Of a stretch of DNA of 64,000 nt, positions 1 through 6,924 are shown one piece after another. A program made the translations under genes and the position numbers. This stretch comes from Desulfoluna sp942491485 (GTDB taxonomy: Bacteria; Desulfobacterota; Desulfobacteria; Desulfobacterales; Desulfolunaceae), in NCBI GenBank assembly GCA_942491485.1, contig CALOAX010000004.1, forward strand, positions 744,001 through 808,000, read 5' to 3'. The notes below the pieces were generated by a model. The model did no database searches, had not been told where the DNA came from, and saw nothing but the letters and a program-made list of their open reading frames with translations. How positions within the stretch are numbered: the first letter of the stretch is position 1; each line of letters begins with the position of its first letter.

Positions 1-708
1 GCGGGCTCCGGTGAAGGCTCCCTTTTCGTAGCCGAAGAGTTCGGACTCCATGAGCTCACGGGGGATGGCCGCACAGTTGATGCGTATAAAAGGGTGGACG
101 CTTCGTTTGCTCTCGTGGTGGATGGCCTGGGCAAAGATCTCTTTGCCGGTGCCGCTCTCTCCGGTGATGAGAACAGGGAAGCTGTTGGAGGTGGCGATGA
201 GGGCCTCTTTCTTGATGCGGTGCATGGGCTTGCTGTCCCCCACGATACTCTCAAAGGAGTAGCGGGTGGAGCGCAGGTGGCGAAGCTCCTGCTCGTAGTG
301 TTTCACCTTGGATTCAAGAAGCGAGTATTTTCGGGCGAGGCTGGCAATCTGACGGATGTCTTCAAAGATGATCTGCCCCACGGCAGCCACCACTTTGCCG
401 TTCTGCTTAACGGGGATACGCCGGGCCAGAATCTGTTGGTTGTTGATGGTCTGCACCTGGTTCATCTCGGCCTTGCCGGTCTGGGCCACGATGTGCAGGC
501 GGGAGTCGCCCAGGATTTTGGTGCAGTGGGTGCCGATCACCTCTTCATAGGTGATGTTCAGAAACTCCAGGTAGCCCCTGTTGATGTCGATGATGTAACC
601 ATCCGGGTCCACCACCACGGAGGCGCCGTAGGTGTAGTCAAAAATCAGCTGGTAGTGATCGATCTCTTCCTGGAGCTCTTCAATAATTCTGTCGTTATCG
701 CGTTCCAT
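1..708 (-). CDS. Sigma-54-dependent activator with PAS domain (C-terminal part outside the window)
   Basis: This is a bacterial enhancer-binding protein that would remodel sigma-54 RNA polymerase with ATP. About 236 N-terminal codons are visible and the gene runs off the left edge. A PAS sensor domain lies at about residues 16-120, followed by a short coiled linker and the start of the AAA+ domain. The Walker A GESGTGKE is near residue 182, and the sigma-54 contact loop GAFTGA is at the very edge of the window (about residue 230). The ATG at 708 fits the reading frame and the PAS start. No receiver domain precedes the PAS, so the signal is probably sensed directly (ligand or redox) rather than by phosphorylation. 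It is divergent from the thiolase operon, which has a sigma-54 promoter at 1164-1179, so regulation of that operon is the obvious inference. Confidence 0.93.
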   Translation of the reverse strand, partial: MERDNDRIIEELQEEIDHYQLIFDYTYGASVVVDPDGYIIDINRGYLEFLNITYEEVIGTHCTKILGDSRLHIVAQTGKAEMNQVQTINNQQILARRIPVKQNGKVVAAVGQIIFEDIRQIASLARKYSLLESKVKHYEQELRHLRSTRYSFESIVGDSKPMHRIKKEALIATSNSFPVLITGESGTGKEIFAQAIHHESKRSVHPFIRINCAAIPRELMESELFGYEKGAFTGAR

Positions 709-775
709 GGGGCCTTTTTAATCCTGTGGGGGCGTGAATTTAGTCCACCTGTATCTGTTTTACGACACTTTTGGG

Positions 776-811
776 TGTATCAAAGACGCTATATGTCGCA
801 TTTTTGATACA
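776..811. promoter_or_regulatory. Inverted repeat, possible activator binding site
   Basis: The arms TGTATCAAA (776-784) and TTTGATACA (803-811) are perfect inverted repeats about 18 bases apart, 70 bases upstream of the activator start. Spacing and symmetry suit a dimeric regulator, either autoregulation or an upstream activating site for the sigma-54 promoter some 350 bases away. Function is inferred only from position. Confidence 0.5.
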
Positions 812-1163
812 GTGTAAAGCTCTTTTTTGGGCCTTGATCCGGGGCGTAAGGATAATCCCATGTGATCTTGACGAGTTGAGGTCTTTTTAGACGGCCCGTG
901 ACGAGGGTGCCCCAGGCAGTGCGTGGGGGCGTTTTTTCCCGGAGAATCATCGGGTTGTACCATAGCGGCGGGCCGGATTCCACACCAAATGCTGAACTTA
1001 GGGGGTGTGTCGGCGATATGGATCTAATCTGTCCAATTTCTCAGCGAGTTATCGGTGTTTCCCTGTGGGCAAGGGTTCCGGAACACGTTAGGTTGGTTGG
1101 GTGTGATACGTTGTCGGGTTAAGTTCTTGAAAAAACAAGTTAAGGTAGGAATGGTGTGTTATG

Positions 1164-1179
1164 TGGCATAACAATTGCT
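1164..1179 (+). promoter_or_regulatory. Sigma-54 (-24/-12) promoter for the thiolase operon
   Basis: TGGCATAACAATTGCT matches the sigma-54 consensus TGGCAC-N5-TTGCA with the invariant GG and GC dinucleotides at correct spacing. It points toward the thiolase gene, with a leader of roughly 340 bases, and lies in the intergenic region shared with a divergent sigma-54 activator gene. The leader (1190-1526) shows no convincing gene; it contains a perfect 8-bp hairpin at 1284-1305 (CGGGTTGC / GCAACCCG). Confidence 0.8.
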
Positions 1180-1526
1180 TTGACCAGAGGGCTGTGATGC
1201 GGAAGTTTTCGCAGGGAGTCAGCGCCCGATGTCCTCCGGGATCAGGGTGATACTTTTCGCGGGCGCTCCCATCACGGATGACCCGGGTTGCAATGGCGCA
1301 ACCCGAGCCGATACCAGCCCATGACCCTGCCGGGGGAATGGGCGAACGAGAGACATAGAATCATTCGCAAACGGTGATGCGCCAGATGCTTCAAACATAC
1401 CGGACTCCCACATGCCGGCTGAAGAGATCGAGTGCAGGTGCCACGCCAAGGTGGCAGCCGACTTGTGGATCAGGAGATGGCCCTTCGGGTGACCGTGAAG
1501 GCCATGAAAAGGAGTGAGTGAAGATC

Positions 1527-2813
1527 ATGAGAAATGCAGTCATTGTCAGTGGATCGCGTACCGCCATCGGGACCTTCGGTGCTGGCCTCAAGAGTGTCAG
1601 CGTAGCCGATCTGGGTGCCGTGGTGATGAAAGATCTCTTCAAGAAAGCCGGTCTCCGTCCCTCTGTAAGCGACGAGATGAAGGCGATCTGTCCTGACACC
1701 CTGAAGGATCAGGGCCTCACCGAACTGGAAGCCAAGGGGTATGATTGGGACGAGAGTGCCACCCCTGTTGTTGTTGACGAAGTGATCATGGGGAACGTGC
1801 TTCAGGCCGCCCAGGGTCAGAACCCCGCTCGCCAAGCTATGATTCGGGCCGGTCTTCCCAAAGAGACCCCGGCTTTTTCATTGAACAAGGTGTGTGGGTC
1901 CGGTCTGAAGGCCATTGCCCTTGCGGCACAGTCCATTATGTGCGGCGATGCAGATGTGGTCCTTGCCGGCGGGATGGAGTCCATGAGCAACGCTCCCATG
2001 GCGCTGCCCAAGGCTCGCTGGGGGCACCGCATGGAACTCACCGGTGTCGGGGAAGTGACCGACCTCGTGGTGTACGATGGTCTGTATGAAATTTTTTACG
2101 GGTACCACATGGGGATTACTGCTGAAAATATTGTTGAGAAATATGGCATCACCCGCGAAGAACAAGACGAATTGGCCCTTCTTTCCCATACGCGAGCGAT
2201 GGAAGGGATCCGAAGCGGTGCTTTTAAAGATGAGATCGCCGATGTGATCATCAAGTCCCGCAGGGGCGACACGGTGTTTAATGTGGATGAACGACCCATG
2301 GAAACCTCCCTGGAGAAACTCGCCAAGATGCGCCCTGCCTTCAAAAAAGACGGCAGTGTCACCGCGGGCAACGCCTCCGGTATCAACGACGGCGCGGCCG
2401 CTGTTCTCGTGATGAGCGAGGAGAGGGCCAAGGAGCTGGGGCTTACCCCCATCGTTAAGATCAAGGGCTTCTCTTCCGGCGGTCTGGATCCGAAGTACAT
2501 GGGTCTTGGTCCCATCCCCGCCGTCAGGAAGGTGATGGGTCGTCTCGGCATGAATGTTTCCGATATAGAAATGATTGAACTTAACGAAGCCTTTGCTTCC
2601 CAGGCCATCGGTTGCCTCAGAGAGCTGAATATTCCCATGGAGAAGCCCAACCAGTTGGGCAGCGGAATCTCTCTCGGCCATCCCATCGGTGCCACCGGCG
2701 CCAGGCAGATGGTCACCGGCATGTACCAGATGCAGCGAGAAGGCCTGTCTACCGGCCTGGTCTCCATGTGCATCGGAGGTGGCATGGGCATGGCCATGGT
2801 CATCGAAGCCTAA
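1527..2813 (+). CDS. Acetyl-CoA C-acetyltransferase (thiolase)
   Basis: Condenses two acetyl-CoA to acetoacetyl-CoA or cleaves 3-ketoacyl-CoA in beta-oxidation; cytoplasmic. The three catalytic signatures are present: nucleophilic Cys123 in VCGSG, His385 in GHPIGATG and Cys415 in CIGGG, plus the NEAFA motif. At 428 aa it is longer than the usual ~390, because of an extra segment of about 30 residues near residues 45-80 that precedes the conserved VDEVIMGNV. I chose ATG 1527 because thiolases start close to this point; GTG 1518 in the same frame is the alternative, with AAGGAG at 1509-1514. It is first in an operon with 3-hydroxybutyryl-CoA dehydrogenase behind a sigma-54 promoter, which points to butyrate/fatty-acid turnover. 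Whether it is biosynthetic or degradative cannot be told from sequence. Confidence 0.95.
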   Translation: MRNAVIVSGSRTAIGTFGAGLKSVSVADLGAVVMKDLFKKAGLRPSVSDEMKAICPDTLKDQGLTELEAKGYDWDESATPVVVDEVIMGNVLQAAQGQNPARQAMIRAGLPKETPAFSLNKVCGSGLKAIALAAQSIMCGDADVVLAGGMESMSNAPMALPKARWGHRMELTGVGEVTDLVVYDGLYEIFYGYHMGITAENIVEKYGITREEQDELALLSHTRAMEGIRSGAFKDEIADVIIKSRRGDTVFNVDERPMETSLEKLAKMRPAFKKDGSVTAGNASGINDGAAAVLVMSEERAKELGLTPIVKIKGFSSGGLDPKYMGLGPIPAVRKVMGRLGMNVSDIEMIELNEAFASQAIGCLRELNIPMEKPNQLGSGISLGHPIGATGARQMVTGMYQMQREGLSTGLVSMCIGGGMGMAMVIEA

Positions 2814-2882
2814 GTCATACAATTGTGTTGAGTACCGGGCGTGTTACGCAGGCACCCCTGGTCTACTGGCAGGAGAAGCCTG

Positions 2883-2932
2883 GCCCCCGCCCCGTTTTTA
2901 AAACTGGTAACGCAACCAAGTGGGCGGGGGCT
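2883..2932 (+). other. GC-rich inverted repeat between thiolase and dehydrogenase genes
   Basis: GGCCCCCGCCC and GGGCGGGGGCT are inverted arms about 30 bases apart in the 212-base gap between the two genes. No T-run follows, so it may be an mRNA-stabilising or attenuating hairpin, not a full terminator. Confidence 0.4.
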
Positions 2933-3025
2933 ACAACTCAACGAGACGTGATTTGACCCGGACAGTTCGCACCTGTCACGGAGGTCAATTTCCGACACAC
3001 AACTTTACATGACAAGGGTGAGACA

Positions 3026-3871
3026 ATGAAAATTATGGTAATCGGCGCCGGAACCATGGGCGCAGAAATAGCTCAGGCCTTCGCACAGAATAAGTTCGAC
3101 GTGGTTTTAAGGGACATCAACGAAGAGGCTGTGGCCAAGGGCTTGGCCGGCATGGAGAAGCGCCTGGATCGCCTGGTTTCCAAGGGCAAGATTGAGGCGG
3201 GTTTTAAAGACGAGGTGCTCTCCCGCGTGAAGGGCTCTGTGGACATCGCAGACGCGGCCTCCTGTGGGCTGATTGTGGAAGCCGCTGTGGAGAACATGGC
3301 CATAAAGAAGGTGATCTTCAAGGAGCTGGACGAGGTCTGTCCTGCCGAGACCATTTTTGCCACCAACACCTCGTCGCTGTCCATCACGGAAGTGGCTTCC
3401 GCCACGGCACGGCCGGACAGGGTCATCGGCATGCACTTCTTCAACCCCGCCACCATCATGAAGCTGGTGGAGATCATTCGGGGGATGACCACCTCTGATG
3501 AGACCTATGCCACCATCAAAGAGGTCACCGAGAAGATCGGTAAGACCCCTGTGGAAGTGGCCGAGGCTCCCGGGTTCGTGGTGAACCGAATCTTGATCCC
3601 CATGATCAACGAAGCCATCGGGATCTTTGCAGAGGGTGTGGCTTCCGTCGAAGACATCGACAGCGCCATGAAACTTGGTGCCAATCACCCCATGGGGCCC
3701 TTGGCTCTGGGTGACCTTATCGGCCTGGACGTTTGTCTCGCCATCATGGACGTGATGACCGAAGAGACGGGCGATCCCAAGTATCGTGCCCACACCCTCC
3801 TCAAGAAGTATGTGAGGGCGGGTTGGCTCGGACGTAAGAGCGGACGAGGCTTTTACGACTACAGCAAGTAA
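3026..3871 (+). CDS. 3-hydroxybutyryl-CoA dehydrogenase
   Basis: Oxidises/reduces 3-hydroxybutyryl-CoA and acetoacetyl-CoA with NAD(P); cytoplasmic. The Rossmann fold begins at residue 4 with VIGAGTMG. The conserved NTSSLSI and MHFFNP segments (catalytic His-Glu dyad region) follow, and the C-terminal dimerisation domain closes with GRGFYDY. The 281-aa length is typical of single-function Hbd enzymes (not the fused FadB type). The start ATG has AAGGGTG about 6 bases upstream. It follows the thiolase on the same strand, making a two-enzyme C4 acyl-CoA module. No crotonase or acyl-CoA dehydrogenase gene follows; the next genes are hdrC-hdrB after 1 kb. Confidence 0.95.
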   Translation: MKIMVIGAGTMGAEIAQAFAQNKFDVVLRDINEEAVAKGLAGMEKRLDRLVSKGKIEAGFKDEVLSRVKGSVDIADAASCGLIVEAAVENMAIKKVIFKELDEVCPAETIFATNTSSLSITEVASATARPDRVIGMHFFNPATIMKLVEIIRGMTTSDETYATIKEVTEKIGKTPVEVAEAPGFVVNRILIPMINEAIGIFAEGVASVEDIDSAMKLGANHPMGPLALGDLIGLDVCLAIMDVMTEETGDPKYRAHTLLKKYVRAGWLGRKSGRGFYDYSK

Positions 3872-4880
3872 GAAAACGCCTCGCAACAGCTTGTCTGCCG
3901 AGTTTCATGGGGCAGGGTGCTGCGGGGCCATACAAGCGAGGCGCATGGGTTTGCATACCCGATGCAGGGAACGCATCGTTTCTGTCGCGAAAAAAAACAT
4001 GGATAGTGGCATGCCGATTGCTACTCTGTTGGGCTCCCGGTTCTAATCGGGGGAGGGTGGCAGCGGCATGGCTCCATGGGATATTCTTTGAAAAATTAAG
4101 GGTGTGTGGCTAAGAAAAGACTTGCTTTGAATGAGCAATGCATGTTAAGGGTCCTTCTCACAATCAGTAAACGCTCACAAAGATGTGGGGCGTAATCAAA
4201 GCGATGAAGCTTGCTGAAGGGACCTTACAAGAGATGTTCCTGTTGCAGGCTTTTTTAGTTTTGAGACCCTGGTGAGGGAAGAGGGCCACGTCGCTTTGGG
4301 AAGGGCGTCGCAGGTACTGCCATCACCTTTGTTCGAATACATTTATACGACTCAGACCAGAACCTTTAAAAATTGACGATTTGGTTGGCGATGCATCGAC
4401 GATGCACCGCAGGGGGAAGCTTGTCCCAAAAATCCGGGAAAAGCGTTCGATTCCCCGTAAAATGGTACGATCGTACAAAAAAGGCACAACCAATACCTCA
4501 CCCGATTTGGTTGGAACGGGTTCTTTTTTTCGCCCCTCGCAAGGCGGAAAAAAGAACCCTGTGGAGATGCGGTGAGGCGTTGAGAAAATAGGTAGGATCC
4601 GGGCGGTAGCTGTTTCGCCAGCCTGGAAAAGAAGGGACGATCCGATTTGAGGTGCAGGCACGATTCAGCCGGCCCTGGGATGACTACCCGGGGCTTGACC
4701 CTCCTGGATTGCGACATGACACCGAGATGGTTTTTTTTGACGTAAGTGCCCCCGCCAGAGGGCATGTCGAGAAAACGTTCGGACAACACACCTGCACTTC
4801 CTGTGGCGATGGCCCGGGGTGCTGCCAGACACACCGGGCCGTCGTGCAGGGCATGATGTTACGGGAGAGAGGAAATACAG
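3872..4880 (+). other. 1-kb gap with strong bidirectional terminator-like hairpin
   Basis: No credible gene: frames are short and without family resemblance. The notable element is a near-perfect inverted repeat at 4517-4560 (GGGTTCTTTTTTTCGCC and GGCGGAAAAAAGAACCC around an 8-base loop), with T-runs in both directions as expected of a bidirectional terminator. It would separate the acyl-CoA operon from hdrCB. No promoter for hdrC could be fixed. Confidence 0.55.
4517..4560. terminator. Bidirectional rho-independent terminator
   Basis: Stem of about 17 bp with internal poly-T/poly-A arms around the loop CCTCGCAA. The GC-rich loop-proximal part plus U-run on either strand gives termination potential in both directions. 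Confidence 0.6.
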
Positions 4881-5429
4881 ATGAAGACAACAGAACCCAT
4901 CCGGATGGAAGCCGGCTTCATGAAGGAAGTGGCCGGGCGAAGTGGACAGATGTTCAACTCATGCTTTCACTGTCGGGCCTGCTCAGGGGGATGCCCCATG
5001 GGTGAGGAGATGGATTACCTGCCCAACGATATTATCCGCATGGTGCAACTGGGCCTGAAGCAGGAGGTGCTTGAAAGTGCTTCAATTTGGCTTTGTGTCG
5101 GTTGCCTGGCATGCGTTTCAGAGTGCCCCAACGGCATCAGCATTCCAGAAATGATGGATACCCTGCGCCAGGTTGCTCTGGAAGAGAAGGCCAAGATCAA
5201 AGAGCCTGAAGTGGTTGCCTTTCACCAGGAATTTTTGGGGCAGGTGAAGCGCTACGGGCGTTTGTACGAGCTGGGCTTTATGACCCGGTATCGCATGAAG
5301 TCCCTGCCCGCCCTTCGCGATATTCCCAATTACATGAAATTTTTCTTTTCAGGCCGTTTGAACTTTTTACCCGAGCGGATTCATAAGCGTGTGGATATGA
5401 AGAGGCTGAACGAGGTGTGTGATGTCTAA
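4881..5429 (+). CDS. hdrC: Heterodisulfide reductase subunit C-like (two [4Fe-4S] clusters)
   Basis: Small iron-sulfur electron carrier. Two classic cluster motifs are visible: CFHCRACSGGCP near residues 28-39 and CVGCLACVSECP near residues 72-83, each followed by an isoleucine-rich helix. The 182-aa length fits HdrC. Start ATG 4881 is preceded by GAGAGG at suitable distance. It overlaps hdrB, so the two are translationally coupled. In sulfate reducers such HdrCB pairs serve dehydrogenase or electron-bifurcating complexes; the nearby thiolase/dehydrogenase genes make a link to acyl-CoA oxidation possible, but that is inference. Confidence 0.92.
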   Translation: MKTTEPIRMEAGFMKEVAGRSGQMFNSCFHCRACSGGCPMGEEMDYLPNDIIRMVQLGLKQEVLESASIWLCVGCLACVSECPNGISIPEMMDTLRQVALEEKAKIKEPEVVAFHQEFLGQVKRYGRLYELGFMTRYRMKSLPALRDIPNYMKFFFSGRLNFLPERIHKRVDMKRLNEVCDV

Positions 5430-6309
5430 AAGCACGAATAAAGTGATCCCTTTGGGGAAACGACGTATCTGTATCTACCCGGGTTGTTCATTGACAGCCA
5501 GCTCGCGTGATTTTGCCGACGCCCTTTTTCAGATGGCCAAGATGGCTGGCATGTGGGTTGAAGAGCTCAAGGACTGGAACTGCTGCGGCGCGTCACCTGC
5601 CCACAGCGTTAACCCCGAGTACGCCACCCTCCTTTCGGGCCGTAACCTGATTCTTGCCCAGAAGCAGGGAATTGAAGATCTCTATGTTGTCTGCCCAAGC
5701 TGCTATATTCGGCTTAAAGAGGCGGTTCACAAGCTCGACAACGACGAAAGGCTCCGCAACAAGCTCTTCGAAGCTTACGGCACCGAGTACACCGGTGAAG
5801 TGAAGGTCCGTTTTTTCCTGGAAGCTTTGCAGCCCGGGGACGAGGCGATCTTTAAAGAGAGAATGAACCGGTCTCTGGAAGGTCTCAACGCCGTTATTTA
5901 CTACGGCTGTCTCATGTCCCGACCTGAGCGGGTCACCGGTTTTGAGCTGAAGACCTACGAGTCCAGCATCATCAACTTTGTGGAGAACACTGGTGCCAAG
6001 GTGATCGACTGGGGTGCGTCATCCCGTTGCTGTGGGGCCCACCTGGCCGTATCGCGACCCGATCTCTCCGATCGCCTTGTGGATCGGATCCTCGAGCAGG
6101 CCAACCGTGCCAAGGCCAACTGCATCGTGACTTTTTGTCCCTTGTGCCAGGTAAACCTGGAGATGCGTGGTACTGCCAAGAACCGGCTTCCTGTTTTCTT
6201 TATTCCCGAGCTGGCCGGTTTCGCCTCCGGGGAAGCAAAAGCTGAAAAATGGGCGCGTCGCCATCTGGTCAACCCCATGCCCCTTTTGAAGACGAATCGA
6301 ATTCTTTAA
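5422..6309 (+). CDS. hdrB: Heterodisulfide reductase subunit B-like (two CCG domains)
   Basis: HdrB carries the noncubane [4Fe-4S] clusters that reduce disulfides in Hdr complexes. Two CCG motifs are present: NCCGASP with the later CPSC, and RCCGAH with the later CPLC; an N-terminal YPGCS adds a further cysteine. The protein is about 295 aa, usual for HdrB. ATG 5422 lies inside the end of hdrC and has GAGG six bases upstream; GTG 5419 is in frame but too close to that site. All expected cysteines are encoded as Cys, unlike the TGA-bearing Hdr genes at 55-60 kb. Confidence 0.94.
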   Translation: MSKSTNKVIPLGKRRICIYPGCSLTASSRDFADALFQMAKMAGMWVEELKDWNCCGASPAHSVNPEYATLLSGRNLILAQKQGIEDLYVVCPSCYIRLKEAVHKLDNDERLRNKLFEAYGTEYTGEVKVRFFLEALQPGDEAIFKERMNRSLEGLNAVIYYGCLMSRPERVTGFELKTYESSIINFVENTGAKVIDWGASSRCCGAHLAVSRPDLSDRLVDRILEQANRAKANCIVTFCPLCQVNLEMRGTAKNRLPVFFIPELAGFASGEAKAEKWARRHLVNPMPLLKTNRIL

Positions 6310-6346
6310 GGCTGATTGCCGGCCCGCCCGGACACCCTGATTGAAT

Positions 6347-6387
6347 ACTCCCCGAGAGGGTTTATCCTCCCTCTTTCGGGGGGCTTC
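6347..6387 (+). terminator. Hairpin after hdrB, terminator-like
   Basis: CCCCGAGAGGG and CCTCTTTCGGGG form an imperfect stem around a short AT-rich loop, 40 bases after the hdrB stop. It has only a weak T-run. Confidence 0.45.
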
Positions 6388-6504
6388 AGGGCAAGCGGGC
6401 TGAAGGCTTGCTTACGTCAGGACGAGCGCAGGGCGCTCTCATCTTGCCCAGGTTTCTGATGTGAGATTCTCACCCACACGACACAGCTTCAGCCTGTTTG
6501 TTAT

Positions 6505-6537
6505 AAAAGCCCCCGGTTTTTTACCGGGGGCTTTTTG
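6505..6537 (+). terminator. Rho-independent terminator
   Basis: AAAGCCCCCGG, a TTTTTTA loop and CCGGGGGCTTTTT: a perfect GC-rich stem flanked by A-run and T-run, so it can work in both directions. It ends the hdrCB unit before the chemoreceptor promoter. Confidence 0.85.
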
Positions 6538-6634
6538 CGTTTTGAGCCTGGGTTTCACGTGTGTTCCTCATGCACTGAGGCCTTGCGTTACGTCCGTCTG
6601 GGAGCAGCACTGGTTGACCTGTGGTGGATATAAC

Positions 6635-6661
6635 TAAAGTTTTTCTTTGCGATGCCGATAT
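6635..6661 (+). promoter_or_regulatory. Sigma-28 (FliA) promoter for the chemoreceptor gene
   Basis: TAAAGTTT, 11 bases, then GCCGATAT: only the final position departs from the flagellar/chemotaxis consensus TAAAGTTT-N11-GCCGATAA. The receptor gene starts about 260 bases downstream. The leader between holds no convincing gene. Confidence 0.85.
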
Positions 6662-6924
6662 TAAGTAAAACCAAAAATTGTTATGTGAATGCCTGGTTGA
6701 GTCAATCTCGTACTTCAGGGGGATTGGGCGTTGGCACTGCAGGTTGTGTCTGTTTTTCAGGTTACTGTGGGTGGTTTGGATTTCTGCTGCATGCCTGTGC
6801 CAGGTGAATAAGCCGGAAAAGATGAGCTTTTCTGTGGGGATAGATAGTGTGACTGGAGACTTCTCCGGCCTCCTCTCTTCGGCTGATAAGTAACTTCAGG
6901 TTGTGTTGAAATGGAGGGTGAAAC

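Noticed and set aside
94..807. 237-codon plus-strand open frame
   Set aside because: It is the antisense shadow of the sigma-54 activator, whose PAS, Walker A and GAFTGA motifs are unmistakable on the minus strand.
6678..6893. 71-aa protein in the chemoreceptor leader
   Set aside because: No ribosome site, no homology, and cysteine/tryptophan-rich in the way random frames are; more likely untranslated leader.
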